A stretch of DNA of 55,762 bases from Myxococcus sp. CA023 (GCF_010998615.1 NZ_JAAEAH010000065.1:1-55762), one strand, 5' to 3'. Positions 17,248 to 26,528 are shown, counted from the stretch's first letter. Numbers and translations are program-made. Notes: generated by a model from the sequence alone, not told the origin.

Positions 17248-18627
17248 CTACTGTGCCTTGAGTTGCTGCAGCGCGCGTGACGCCACCGCGTTTTCAGGCT
17301 GGGTCTCCAGCACCTTCATCAGCCAACGCTCGGCCTCGCTGGCCGCTGTCTTCCGCGCCTCGGGGCGCGAGGCCTTCATCGCCTGCTCGGTGTAGAGCAG
17401 TCCCAGCCGCAGGCTGAACTCCATGTTCTCCGGGTCCTTTTCGACCACGCGGCGCAGCTCGCGCTCGGCGGCGGCGAAGTCACCCTCCAGTTGGTACACG
17501 AGCGCCAGCTTGCCTCGCATCGCCACGGCGTCCGGTGCCAGGGCGGTGGCCACGGTGAAGGACTCGCGGGCGGCCGTGAGGTCCCTGCGCTCCAGGTGGA
17601 TGTCACCCAAGTGGAACCACGCGGTCTCCAGCAGCGGATGGAGCGCCACGGCTTTCTCGAAGGAGACACGGGCCGCGTCGGGGCGCTGGCGCGCCAGGTA
17701 GAGCTCGCCCAGATAGAAGTGGTTCTTGCCGTCGCGGGGGGCGCGTTCGATGGCCTGCTTGAACTCGTCCACCGCGCGCCCCGCGTCATCCAGGCGTTGG
17801 TAGGCCAGGCCCAGCAGGGCGTGCACCACCGCCACGTCCGGGTAGTCGAGCAGGATCTCCTCGAAGGCGAGGATGGCGTGCTGGGGCGCATCCAGGTCCT
17901 TCAGGTAGCGCATGCCTTCTTCCAGCTTGGCCTCGGCGGCCTTGGGGAAGCCGGAGAACGGATCCGCGATCTGCTCCATCAATGCCCGCGCGGTGGTGAC
18001 GTCGGCCGGCGTGGGCTGGCCCCGCACCACCGTGCCCAGGGCTTCCACGGCCCCGGGCGCGTCTCCCGTGCGGTGCAGCGCCTTGGCCAACGGCAGGCGC
18101 CAGGCGGTGCGGGCTGGCGCCAACGCCGTGGCGCGCCGCAGGGGCCCGAGCGCCTCCGTGTACTGTTCGGACTCCAGCTGCGCGAGCCCCAGCCGGTAGT
18201 GGAACTCCGCGGTGTCCGGTGCCAGGGTCGCGGCGCGCTCGAAGGCGGCGACGCTGGGCGCCCCCGCGTCGCGAGCGCGTGAGAAGAGGGCGAGGCCCAG
18301 CATGTACTGGTCGACCGCGCGCTCACCCGCCGCGATTCGCTTCTGGAGCTCCGCGATCCACGCGTCCGTCTGCCCCGCCTTCACGTAGGCCTCGGTGAGC
18401 GAGCGCGCCACGTCCAGGTCGTCCGGCGTCTGCCGGTGCAGGTCCGTCAGCAGCCTCAGGGCCTTCGTGGGCTGATGCTCGTCCAGGTAGGCCCGCGCCT
18501 GGGAGAGAGGATCGGTGGGGCGCGCCTTGGCGGAGTTGGAGGAGGTGGTGCTGCAACCAGTCAGGAGGCCCACGCCGAGTACTGCGGCGCGAATCCAGGG
18601 ACGGGAACGGAGGTGGCGAATGGTCAT
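17248..18627 (-). CDS. TPR-repeat lipoprotein
   Basis: The 459-residue protein has a signal peptide (RPWIRAAVLGVGLLTGC) with a lipobox LTGC and lipidated Cys25. From about residue 40 it is almost wholly tetratricopeptide repeats: repeated ~34-residue helical pairs with the W/L-G-A/Y-F-A-P pattern, for example AVDEFKQAIERAPRDGKNHFYLGELYLA and VSFEKAVALHPLLETAWFHLGDIHL. TPR proteins scaffold protein complexes; the lipid anchor places it in an envelope membrane. It is 14 bp after plsC and probably co-transcribed. No enzyme domain seen. Confidence 0.85.
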   Translation of the reverse strand: MTIRHLRSRPWIRAAVLGVGLLTGCSTTSSNSAKARPTDPLSQARAYLDEHQPTKALRLLTDLHRQTPDDLDVARSLTEAYVKAGQTDAWIAELQKRIAAGERAVDQYMLGLALFSRARDAGAPSVAAFERAATLAPDTAEFHYRLGLAQLESEQYTEALGPLRRATALAPARTAWRLPLAKALHRTGDAPGAVEALGTVVRGQPTPADVTTARALMEQIADPFSGFPKAAEAKLEEGMRYLKDLDAPQHAILAFEEILLDYPDVAVVHALLGLAYQRLDDAGRAVDEFKQAIERAPRDGKNHFYLGELYLARQRPDAARVSFEKAVALHPLLETAWFHLGDIHLERRDLTAARESFTVATALAPDAVAMRGKLALVYQLEGDFAAAERELRRVVEKDPENMEFSLRLGLLYTEQAMKASRPEARKTAASEAERWLMKVLETQPENAVASRALQQLKAQ

Positions 18628-18641
18628 CTCGGAGAGGCGTC

Positions 18642-19436
18642 TCAGGTGGAGGAGAGGGCTCGGGCGCGCGCGTCGCTGACGCCCTCGGCGCCCGCGGCGG
18701 CCACGGCGTCATCCACGTCGCCGCCCTTGCCCCCGAGGGACAGGCTGTCCGCGATGATGACGGCGCGGACGGCTCGGGCCAGCCCTTCGCGGTCGTTCTC
18801 GGCGAACGTGGTCGTGTCGATGGGCTTGCCAATCTTCACGCGGATGGGACCGGGGGTGATGTTCCAGGTGGACTTGGGCATCAGGTCGCCGGAGCCCTCG
18901 ATGGTGACGGGGCAGACGGGGACGCGGGCCTTCAGCGCCAGGGCGAAGGGGCCCTTCTTGAAGGGCAGGACGCGGCCGTCCGTCGAGCGGGTGCCTTCCG
19001 GATACAGGAAGATGCTGGTGCCGCCGCGAATCTTGGCCGCTGCCGCGTTGAGCGAAGCGATGGCCTTGGAGCGGTTGGACCGGTTGATGAAGACGTGGCC
19101 CGCGAGCGCCAAGTACCAGCCGATGAGGGGCACCCACTTGAGCTGCGTCTTGGCGACGTAGCGGAAAGGGACGGGGACGGCCAGGAAGTGCGCCGGGATG
19201 TCGATGGTGGACTGGTGGTTGGCCACGTAGATGGTGGGCCGATTCGGGTCCACGTTCTCCTGGCCGATGACTTCCAGCTTCGCGCCCCCTGCCCACAGCA
19301 GCACGGGCGACCAGAGCTCGCGCGCCACCCAGATGGAGCGCGATGGGTTGAGCGTGAGCAGCATCGCCAAGATGGCAAGGGGGAAACAGAAGAGCGTCCA
19401 GACGCCCGCCACGAAAATGCAAAAGAGCTTGCGCAT
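18642..19436 (-). CDS. plsC: 1-acylglycerol-3-phosphate acyltransferase
   Basis: PlsC acylates lysophosphatidic acid to phosphatidic acid at the inner membrane. The 264-residue product has an N-terminal membrane anchor (residues 1-22), the catalytic NHQSTID (HX4D) motif near residue 77, FINRSNRSKAI, and the EGTRS substrate motif near residue 151, followed by the PVCPVTIEG block. All acyltransferase motifs I-IV are readable. Start ATG 19436. It heads the minus-strand operon with a TPR lipoprotein and a membrane protein. The C-terminal ~40 residues are less typical. Confidence 0.92.
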   Translation of the reverse strand: MRKLFCIFVAGVWTLFCFPLAILAMLLTLNPSRSIWVARELWSPVLLWAGGAKLEVIGQENVDPNRPTIYVANHQSTIDIPAHFLAVPVPFRYVAKTQLKWVPLIGWYLALAGHVFINRSNRSKAIASLNAAAAKIRGGTSIFLYPEGTRSTDGRVLPFKKGPFALALKARVPVCPVTIEGSGDLMPKSTWNITPGPIRVKIGKPIDTTTFAENDREGLARAVRAVIIADSLSLGGKGGDVDDAVAAAGAEGVSDARARALSST

Positions 19437-19671
19437 CCCTCAGCCCGCCTCCTGGGGGCCGATGTTCAGGGCCAGAAGGTGCCCGGGCCCGCGGGCTTGC
19501 CCGCCGAAGCTCCCTGGCCAGACGCTCAGGCGGCGACTCCCATGAGGGAGGACGGCGGCACCTGTCACGCGTTGAACGGGACGACGGGGGGGCATGCACT
19601 CCTTCTACCATGTCCTACCTACACGTTGTTTCTGGTGCGCGCAGCTCGGCGGGGTTACAAGCAGGGGTGGT

Positions 19672-20286
19672 GTGGCCAGGAAAAAGTTCATCGCCATCGC
19701 GGGCAACATCGGCGCCGGAAAGACGGAGCTGACGTCCTTCCTCTGCCGGAAGTACGGGTTGACGCCCTCCTTCGAACCCAACGACCAGAACCCCTATCTT
19801 GCGGACTTCTACAAGGACATGAAGACGTGGGCGTTCCGCTCACAGCTCTTCTTCCTGACGCACAAGTTCCGCCTGCACCGGGAGCTGGAGCGTACCTCCG
19901 GGACGGTGCTTCAGGACCGCACCCTCTATGAGGACGCGGAGATTTTCGCCAAGAACCTCCACCGGCAGCGGCTCATCGACAAGCGGGACTGGAAGACGTA
20001 CTGCGAGCTGTACGAGACGATTTCGGAGTCGTTGCGGCCCCCCGACCTGATGATCTACCTCCGCTGCCCGGTGCAGACGATTCGTGAACGCATCCGCATC
20101 CGTGGCCGGGCCATGGAGCGGGACATCCCCACCCGCTACCTGCAGCGCCTCAATGCCCTCTACGAGGAGTGGTTCGAGGGCTACCGCCTGTCACCGGTGC
20201 TCGTGCTGCCCACGGACAAGCTCGACTATTTGACCAACCTGGTGGACCGCGTGGACCTCTTCCGGCAGATCGAGAAGCACCTGTGA
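19672..20286 (+). CDS. Deoxynucleoside kinase (dAK/dGK type)
   Basis: This family phosphorylates deoxyribonucleosides for salvage. From GTG 19672 the product has 204 residues: P-loop GNIGAGKT (11-18), the QDRTLYEDAEIFA motif holding the catalytic acidic and substrate Arg residues (DRxxxED) and the Arg-rich lid RIRIRGRAMERDI. The open frame extends to ATG 19594, but the upstream 26 codons (HSFYHVLPTRCFW) look unrelated. Its TGA overlaps the next ATG by one base (20286). Whether it prefers dA, dG or dC cannot be read from sequence. Confidence 0.88.
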   Translation: MARKKFIAIAGNIGAGKTELTSFLCRKYGLTPSFEPNDQNPYLADFYKDMKTWAFRSQLFFLTHKFRLHRELERTSGTVLQDRTLYEDAEIFAKNLHRQRLIDKRDWKTYCELYETISESLRPPDLMIYLRCPVQTIRERIRIRGRAMERDIPTRYLQRLNALYEEWFEGYRLSPVLVLPTDKLDYLTNLVDRVDLFRQIEKHL

Positions 20287-21458
20287 TGGAGGTCTACCTG
20301 CTGGCGACGGAGCAGGAGGGCCCGGCTCCTCTCGATGCACTGCGCGCGTCCTTCGCGAACGACGAGGTGGAGTTCACCCCGGACGCGGACGGCGAGGGTT
20401 TCACGCTGCGGGCGGACGGTTCCGAGGTGCTGGTGCGTCTGACGCGGGGCTCCGAGGGACTGCCGCGCTTCCGCAAGGAGGTGTTCAGCGGCAGCCCGGA
20501 GGCCTTCGAGCGGCTGGGGCGCGCCAAGGCCTACTACCATCTGTCCGTGGAGCCGGGCGGGGCGCAGCCCACGCTGCCTGTCTTCGAGGCCCTGTGGGCC
20601 GTGCGCACGCTGCTGGAGCACGTGCAGGGCGTGCTGGTGGACCTCACCGCCTTCAAGCTCCACGAGCCCGACGATGTGGCGGAAATCACGGAGCTGGACT
20701 TCGACATCCGCGACCACGTCCACCTCCATGCCGTGGAGGCGACGGAGGGGGACACGCCCCTGTGGGTGCACTCGCACGGGATGGAGAAGTTCGGGGCCCG
20801 GGACCTGGAAATCTTCCACCTGGCCGAGAAGGACCTGCTGGCCGCGGAGAGCTTCCTTCACGAGCTGTGCACCGACCTGGCCTTCGGGCAGGGGCCAGCG
20901 CTGCGCACCCAGGTAGGCACCAGCGAGGGACAGGTCTTCACGCTCGTGCCCTCGGAAGAGGCCCGCGCCAACCTGTTGGGCGTCCCCCTGGACACCTTCG
21001 AGGGCCACGAGGGGCTCTTCCTCACGGTGGTGTCCCCGCTGGGCCGGCACAACACGTCCCAGTTGTTGGAGCCCTACCGCGAGCGCTTCGAGACGGAGCC
21101 TGAGGAGCAGACCCAGGCCATGCGGCGGGAGGCCCAGTTGGTGCTCCCATCATTCCTCGCGCGCTTCCAGCGCAGGGGCCTGATGGAGCCACTCACCTTC
21201 CTGGTGCGCGCTCCTTTCGACACGCATCCCGAAGGGAACACCGTCACGGAAAACCTGTGGCTGGAGGTCATGGGCCGGGACGAGGGCTCCGTGGTGGGCA
21301 AGCTCGTTGATGGCGCGGTGCATACAACCGAGTGGCGCAAGGGTGCCCACGTAGAGGTCGCGGAGACCCAGGTCAACGCGCTGGCCATCAGCCGGGAAGG
21401 CCGGGCGTTGGACGAGCGGGAACTCCGTGAACTCCTGAACGCCGAACGGCCGATGTAG
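20286..21458 (+). CDS. DUF2314-type domain protein
   Basis: Not enzymatically characterised. The 390-residue product starts at ATG 20286, coupled to the kinase gene. The C-terminal ~80 residues (HPEGNTVTENLWLEVMGRDEGSVVGKLVD, then SREGRALDERELRELLNAE) resemble DUF2314, a small domain of bacterial proteins of unknown role. The N-terminal ~300 residues resemble the companion DUF4026-like part, with VHLHAVEATEGDTPLWVHSHGMEKFG and FGARDLEIFHL. No signal or membrane segment. Coupling to a nucleoside kinase is the only functional hint. Confidence 0.75.
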   Translation: MEVYLLATEQEGPAPLDALRASFANDEVEFTPDADGEGFTLRADGSEVLVRLTRGSEGLPRFRKEVFSGSPEAFERLGRAKAYYHLSVEPGGAQPTLPVFEALWAVRTLLEHVQGVLVDLTAFKLHEPDDVAEITELDFDIRDHVHLHAVEATEGDTPLWVHSHGMEKFGARDLEIFHLAEKDLLAAESFLHELCTDLAFGQGPALRTQVGTSEGQVFTLVPSEEARANLLGVPLDTFEGHEGLFLTVVSPLGRHNTSQLLEPYRERFETEPEEQTQAMRREAQLVLPSFLARFQRRGLMEPLTFLVRAPFDTHPEGNTVTENLWLEVMGRDEGSVVGKLVDGAVHTTEWRKGAHVEVAETQVNALAISREGRALDERELRELLNAERPM

Positions 21459-21514
21459 CAAGCGGCGCCAGGGGGCCTTGCCCAGCCATCGCGGGGCGCT
21501 AGGCTCCGCGCCCC

Positions 21515-23215
21515 ATGCCCGCCCTCCTGCTGCTCACCGGTCCTTCCGCGGGGCGTCGTCACGACGTGCTCGCGGAGGCGACGATTGGCCGCAGTCCGTC
21601 GTGTGAAATCCCGCTGGATGACCATCAGGTCTCCCGCAAGCACGCGTTGATTTCCGTTCTCGACGGGCAGGCGCGCATCCGCGACTTGCGCTCGCGCAAC
21701 GGGACGTTCGTCAACGGCGAGCGCCTCGTGGATGAGGTGGTGCTCAAGCCCGGTGACCAGGTGCGCGTGGGCGTGACAACGGCCCTCTTCGAGCCGCCCC
21801 CGGTGACCCTGGTGGCCGACGGGCCAGAGAAGATGGGGCAGGTGCCCATCGAAGAAGTGTTGCCTCACGTGGGCGCGGCGGCGGCGATGTACTCGGCGGG
21901 CATTGCACTGCTGGGAGCGACGAGTGGCGCCCTGGTGCTGCGGCGCCTGGCGGATGAGGTCGCGCACGCACTCAATGCCGACCGCGCGGCCGCGCTGCTG
22001 GGCAGCAGTGATGGCTTGCTTACCGCGGCGGTGGCGGGCGCGGAGGCGCTGACGATGCCGCGCGCGCTGGCGCAGGCCGCGCTGGAGCGCAAGGAGTTGG
22101 TCCAGACGGATGACGTCCTATGCGCGCCCCTGGTCGCCTCAGGCGGCATGCCCTTCGGCGTGCTGTACGTGACGCGGGCGGAGCCCAAGTTCAGTGAGGG
22201 CGAGGGCCAGTTGCTCGCGGCGCTGGGACGGTTGGGGGGCGAGGCCTACACCACCGTGCGCTCCCGAGTGGATGCGGAGCCGCCCGTGGCCGCGCTCTCC
22301 GGCACGTCCCGACCGCTTCGGGCCTTGCTGGAGCTGGCGCGCCGGGTGGCCGCCAGCGCCGCGCCGGTGGTGATTCATGGCGAGCCGGGCGTGGGCAAGG
22401 CGCTGCTGGCTCGCTTCGTCCATGCGCGTTCGCCTCGGGCCCTGGGGCCTTTCATCGTGGTGGACTGCCGGGAGCCCGCCGATGCCGTGGAGGAGGCGCT
22501 GTTTGGCAGGGCGAGCGCGCCCGGGCAGCCGCCTGTCGTATCCGCGCTGCTGCGCGCGGATGGGGGCTCGCTGGTGCTGCTCCACGTGGAGTCGCTCGCG
22601 CGGCCTGCATCGGAGCGGCTGGCGAGGGCCCTGGCGCGCCGTTCAGCGCCCGCGCGGCAAGGCGGCGAGGAGCCCGTGGACGTGCGGGTGCTGGCCACCG
22701 CGCCCGCGTCGGTGTCGTTGCTGGCGGCGCGCGGCGACGTGGAGGCCTCGTTGGCTCGGGCGCTGTCGGGCTTCGAACTGGACGCCCCGCCCATCCGCGA
22801 GCGGCGTGCGGACGTGCTGCCGCTGCTGGAGCAGTTCGCGGCGCGCGCGGCCCGCCGGATTCGCAAGGAGCCACCGACGCTCAGTCCCGAGGCCCGGCGG
22901 CTGCTGACGGAGTACGGGTGGCCGCAGAACCTGCGGGAGCTGGAGTTGGTGGGGGAGCGCCTGGGCCTGCTGTACGCGGCGAGCCGAGTGGGTGCGCTGC
23001 AACTGCCCCCGGAGTTCCAGGAGGGCGGCGACGAGGGCGCGAAGACGTTGCAGGGACGCGTGGCCCGGCTGGAGCGCGATGCCATCGCCGAGGCCCTGCG
23101 CGAGGCGTCGGGAAAGAAGGTCCGCGCCGCGGCGCTGCTTGGTATCAGCCGGCCCACGCTGGACAAGAAGATTGAGGAGTACGGGCTCGCGGTGGAGCGG
23201 GGGCGCCGGGAGTGA
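21515..23215 (+). CDS. FHA-GAF-AAA-Fis regulator, degenerate enhancer-binding protein
   Basis: The 566-residue protein has an FHA domain at 1-95 (GRSPSCEI, VSRKHA, RNGTFVNG: phosphothreonine recognition), a GAF-like domain at about 120-250, an AAA-like region at about 262-490 and a Fis-type HTH at about 525-560 (AAALLGISRPTLDKKI). The AAA part keeps a P-loop GEPGVGKA (289-296) and the GWPQNLRELE end, but the sigma54-contact GAFTGA loop expected just after ALFG (329-331) is absent and the Walker B acidic pair is replaced (GSLVLLHVES, 351-360). It is therefore unlikely to activate sigma54 polymerase. The FHA suggests control by a Ser/Thr kinase. Confidence 0.88.
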   Translation: MPALLLLTGPSAGRRHDVLAEATIGRSPSCEIPLDDHQVSRKHALISVLDGQARIRDLRSRNGTFVNGERLVDEVVLKPGDQVRVGVTTALFEPPPVTLVADGPEKMGQVPIEEVLPHVGAAAAMYSAGIALLGATSGALVLRRLADEVAHALNADRAAALLGSSDGLLTAAVAGAEALTMPRALAQAALERKELVQTDDVLCAPLVASGGMPFGVLYVTRAEPKFSEGEGQLLAALGRLGGEAYTTVRSRVDAEPPVAALSGTSRPLRALLELARRVAASAAPVVIHGEPGVGKALLARFVHARSPRALGPFIVVDCREPADAVEEALFGRASAPGQPPVVSALLRADGGSLVLLHVESLARPASERLARALARRSAPARQGGEEPVDVRVLATAPASVSLLAARGDVEASLARALSGFELDAPPIRERRADVLPLLEQFAARAARRIRKEPPTLSPEARRLLTEYGWPQNLRELELVGERLGLLYAASRVGALQLPPEFQEGGDEGAKTLQGRVARLERDAIAEALREASGKKVRAAALLGISRPTLDKKIEEYGLAVERGRRE

Positions 23216-23230
23216 GTCGGGACGCGGCGC

Positions 23231-24202
23231 CTACCACTTCCGCCGGCTGAGCAGCACGCCGGAGAGGACGAGCCCCGCTCCGAGCACCTGCATCCAGGTG
23301 GGCCGCTCTCCACGCACGGCCCACGCCGTGAGGGCGGCCACCACGGGGATGCCCGTGTTGTAGAGCCCCGCGCGGCTGCTGCCCACCTTCTGCACGGTGC
23401 GGCCCCAGATGAAGTACGCGAGCACCAGCGGCACCAGCGCCGAGTACACGACGCCCGCCCAGGCGCCGGCGCGGATGTTCTCGGTCTCCAGTCGCAGCAG
23501 CTCGGGCACTCCCGCGAGCACCACGCCCGGTGCGCCCGTGAGCATGCTGATGGCGGTGATGCGCAGCGCGGACACCTCCGGGCCCACGGTGCGGATGCCC
23601 ACCGTGTAGATGGCCCAGCAGAGGCTCGCGCCGACGATGAGCCCGTCGCCAAGCAAGGACGCGCCATGTTCGGACGCGCCGCGTCCCCCCAGCACCAGCA
23701 GCATCCCCACCACGCCCAGCGCCAGTGCCGCGACGAGCGGGCGGGTGAGCCGCTCCACGCCGAACAGGGCACCAAGCGTGGCCACCAGCACCGGCGTCAC
23801 CGCTGTCAGCATCCCGCTGTTGGCCACCGAGGTGTTCGCCAGGCCGAGGATGAAGCACACCTGGTACACGGTGTTGCCCACCAGCCCGAGCCCCAGCAGC
23901 TTGAGGAACACCGGGCGCGGAAGCGGCTTCCAGCCTTCGACGCCGAGGAGCAGCGCGCCCATGGCCAACGCCGCGATGGTGAAGCGCAGCGACATGAAGG
24001 CCAGGGGAGGGAGCGTCTCCATCGCCTCCTTCACCACTGTGTAGTTGGTGCCCCAGGCAATCACGACGCCGACGATGGCCAGGTCGGACGCGGAGATGCC
24101 GCGTGAGGGGGCGGGCACAACGGCGGTGGTGGGCGTGGACACGGCGGCAGGGGAATAGGCCCGAGGGGCCGCGCGCGCAAGCCGACGTTTGGAGCCGGGC
24201 AT
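23231..24202 (-). CDS. EamA/DMT-family transporter
   Basis: A 323-residue inner-membrane protein with about ten hydrophobic helices in two EamA halves (first from IVGVVIAWGTNYTVVKEAM, second from GDGLIVGASLCWAIYTVGIRT). Family members export metabolites or amino acids; the substrate here is unknown. The listed start is ATG 24202, leaving 15 bp to the divergent psuG start; the alternative GTG 24142 (residue 21) would give a more usual N terminus. The first 34 residues are Ala/Pro/Arg-rich and not part of the fold. C terminus SRRKW is cytoplasmic if topology is normal. Confidence 0.88.
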   Translation of the reverse strand: MPGSKRRLARAAPRAYSPAAVSTPTTAVVPAPSRGISASDLAIVGVVIAWGTNYTVVKEAMETLPPLAFMSLRFTIAALAMGALLLGVEGWKPLPRPVFLKLLGLGLVGNTVYQVCFILGLANTSVANSGMLTAVTPVLVATLGALFGVERLTRPLVAALALGVVGMLLVLGGRGASEHGASLLGDGLIVGASLCWAIYTVGIRTVGPEVSALRITAISMLTGAPGVVLAGVPELLRLETENIRAGAWAGVVYSALVPLVLAYFIWGRTVQKVGSSRAGLYNTGIPVVAALTAWAVRGERPTWMQVLGAGLVLSGVLLSRRKW

Positions 24203-24217
24203 GCTAAACGCCTGGGC

Positions 24218-25129
24218 ATGGACCTACGCTTTTCGGAAGAGGTGCGCCGCGCGCTCGAGGCCGGCCAACCGCTGGTGGCCCTGGAGACGAGCGTCGTGGC
24301 CCAGGGCCTTCCGTATCCGGACAACCTGGCCGCGGCCCGAGCGTGCGAGGAGGCCATCCGCCGCGCTGGCGCCGTTCCCGCCGCCACCGCCATCATCGAC
24401 GGGCAGCTGTGCGTCGGGCTGGAGGAGCCGGAGATGCGCCGGCTGGCGGAGGGCAAGGAGCGCCTGCTCAAGGTGGCGTCCCGGGACCTGGCCGTCGCCA
24501 TGGCCACGCGCGCCACGGGAGGCACCACCGTGAGCGCCACGTGTGAGATGGCCGCCGCCGCGGGCATTCGTGTCTTCTCCACCGGTGGCATTGGGGGTGT
24601 GCACCGCGGGGCGTCGGAGCACTTCGACATCTCCCAGGACATCGCCGCGCTGGCGCGCTTCCCCGTCGCCGTGGTGTGCGCGGGCGCCAAGTCCGTGTTG
24701 GACCTGCCCAAGACGATGGAGCTGCTCGAGACGGCCGGCGTGCCCGTCATCGGCGTGGGGACGGACGAACTGCCGTCGTTCTACAGCCAGGGCTCTGGCA
24801 TCCCTCTGGAGCACCGCGCGGATGACGTGGACACGGCTGCCCGCATCGCCCGCGCCCGCTTCGAGTCGCTGAAGCAGGGTGGGGTGCTCTACACCGTGCC
24901 CCCGCCCGAGGAGACGTCCCTGCCTCGCAACGAGGTGGAGTTGCACATCGCCGCGACGCTCGCCGACGCGGACCGGCAGGGCATCCGCGGCAAGGCCGTG
25001 ACGCCCTTCCTCCTGTCGGAAATGGCGAAGCGCACCGGGGGGAAGACGCTCAAGGCCAACCTGGCGCTGCTCACCAACAACGCGCGCTTCGCCGGTCAGC
25101 TCGCCGTGGCGTACGCACGCGCGAGCTGA
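24218..25129 (+). CDS. psuG: Pseudouridine-5'-phosphate glycosidase
   Basis: PsuG cleaves pseudouridine 5'-phosphate to uracil and ribose 5-phosphate. The 303-residue product has the family motifs: PLVALETSVVAQGLPYPDN near residues 18-36, PATAIIDGQLCVGL, the KVASRDLAVAMA block with the catalytic Lys region, GGIGGVHRGA and PVIGVGTDELPSFYS. The C terminus AKRTGGKTLKANLALLTNNARFAGQLAVA is complete. No pseudouridine kinase (psuK) or transporter of that pathway is next to it; the divergent EamA gene 15 bp away might supply transport, which is speculation. Confidence 0.93.
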   Translation: MDLRFSEEVRRALEAGQPLVALETSVVAQGLPYPDNLAAARACEEAIRRAGAVPAATAIIDGQLCVGLEEPEMRRLAEGKERLLKVASRDLAVAMATRATGGTTVSATCEMAAAAGIRVFSTGGIGGVHRGASEHFDISQDIAALARFPVAVVCAGAKSVLDLPKTMELLETAGVPVIGVGTDELPSFYSQGSGIPLEHRADDVDTAARIARARFESLKQGGVLYTVPPPEETSLPRNEVELHIAATLADADRQGIRGKAVTPFLLSEMAKRTGGKTLKANLALLTNNARFAGQLAVAYARAS

Positions 25130-25150
25130 GTACCCGGACGCGGGCCGCCG

Positions 25151-25636
25151 CTACCGCTGGAACCAGCGCATCAGCTCTTCCAACTCGCGGCGGTCCACTT
25201 CGTCGAAGGTGTTCTTGTGCTCGGAGTCGATGTCGAGCACGGCCAGCAGTTCCCGGTTGCGGCCGAACACCGGGACGACGATTTCCGATGCCGAGCGCCC
25301 GTCACAGGTGATGTGGCCCGGGAAGGCGTGGACGTCCGCCACCACCACCGACTCGCCCTTCGCCGCGGCGACACCGCACACGCCCTTGCCGAACGGGATT
25401 TCCAGGCACCCGAGCGTGCCTTGGTAAGGGCCCACCCGCAGCAACCGGCCCGGCGTGACGACGCGGTAGAATCCCGTCCACAGGTTCCCGAAGGCGTGGT
25501 GCAGCAGGCAACTCATGGTGGCCATGCCGGTGATGTCGTCGTCGATGCCCTCGAGTACCGCGCGCGCATGCTGCTTCAGCTCGGCGTAGGCTTCGGCCTT
25601 GGGCATGCCGCGCAGATCCAGGGTGACTTCCGCCAT
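25151..25636 (-). CDS. msrC: Free methionine-(R)-sulfoxide reductase
   Basis: This GAF-fold enzyme reduces free Met-R-SO using thioredoxin. From ATG 25636 (MAEVTLDLRG) the product has 161 residues; an upstream ATG at 25651 adds five. The three redox cysteines are present, C77 (GCLEIPFG), C87 (GKGVCG) and C111 (HITCD), spaced exactly like C84, C94 and C118 of the E. coli enzyme, and the ALDIDS-like end (AVLDIDSEH) is kept. It is transcribed away from the sirtuin gene. Confidence 0.92.
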   Translation of the reverse strand: MAEVTLDLRGMPKAEAYAELKQHARAVLEGIDDDITGMATMSCLLHHAFGNLWTGFYRVVTPGRLLRVGPYQGTLGCLEIPFGKGVCGVAAAKGESVVVADVHAFPGHITCDGRSASEIVVPVFGRNRELLAVLDIDSEHKNTFDEVDRRELEELMRWFQR

Positions 25637-25734
25637 GATGGGACCTCGCAAGGCGACCCCCGCGAGCGTCAGGCCCCGGTAGGGTCAGCGTCCCATCCAT
25701 AGCTTGATTCGCTTTCCACCGCACAGGAGCCGAC

Positions 25735-26472
25735 ATGGATTCGCTCATCCTCGATTCGAATACCTGGCTGCTCGTTCTCACGGGCGCGGGAGTCTCCGCT
25801 GAAAGCGGAGTCCCCACCTTCCGCGGGATGAGCGGACTCTGGGAGGACCAACCCGTGGAGGCCGTGGCGTCGCCCGAGGGCTTCCGGAAGGACCCGGCGC
25901 TGGTGTGGCGCTTCTACTCGGAGCGCCGCAAGGCCGCCGCCGCCGTCCACCCCAACCCGGGCCACGAGGCGCTCGTCGCCTGGGAACGCCACCTGGGGGA
26001 CCGCTTCCTGCTCGCCACCCAGAACGTCGACGGCCTGCACTCGCGCGCCGGAAGTCAGCGGGTGGTGGAGATGCACGGCAACCTCTTCAAGACGCGCTGT
26101 AGCCGCTGCGAGCGGCCCCCGTTCGAGGACGCCACCGTGTACCCCACGGGGTCGGTGCCCGAGTGCGACGCGTGTGGGAAGCTGCTGCGGCCCCACATCG
26201 TCTGGTTCGGCGAATACCTGGACCCGGCGGACATCCAGCGCATCGAGGACTTCTCGCTGCGGGCCGCCACCTCGGGTGGACGCTTCGTCTTTCTGGCGGC
26301 GGGGACCTCCGGCGCCGTGTACCCGGCCGCTGGAATCGTGGACCAGGTGCGCAAGGCGGGCGGGAAGACGTGGCTCGTCAACCTGGACCCGGCGGAGAAC
26401 TCCAACCGCTTCGAGCACCGCATCGTGGGCAAGAGCGGGGAAGTCCTCCCGACCCTCGCGAAGCTCGCCTGA
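25735..26472 (+). CDS. cobB: Class III sirtuin, NAD-dependent deacylase
   Basis: Sirtuins remove acyl groups from lysine using NAD. The 245-residue protein shows GAGVSAESGVPTFR (17-30), QNVDGLH (97-102), catalytic H114 (EMHGN), and zinc Cys 122, 125, 144 and 147. Y61 and R64 form the Tyr-X2-Arg pair of class III members (SIRT5, E. coli CobB), which bind acidic acyl groups, so desuccinylase activity is predicted. It is divergently placed from msrC with about 98 bp between starts. Confidence 0.92.
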   Translation: MDSLILDSNTWLLVLTGAGVSAESGVPTFRGMSGLWEDQPVEAVASPEGFRKDPALVWRFYSERRKAAAAVHPNPGHEALVAWERHLGDRFLLATQNVDGLHSRAGSQRVVEMHGNLFKTRCSRCERPPFEDATVYPTGSVPECDACGKLLRPHIVWFGEYLDPADIQRIEDFSLRAATSGGRFVFLAAGTSGAVYPAAGIVDQVRKAGGKTWLVNLDPAENSNRFEHRIVGKSGEVLPTLAKLA

Positions 26473-26528
26473 AGCGGGTGTCTGAAGGACAGGGGGCACC
26501 GCGGCGCTTCCGCGTGCCCCCGTGGGGA

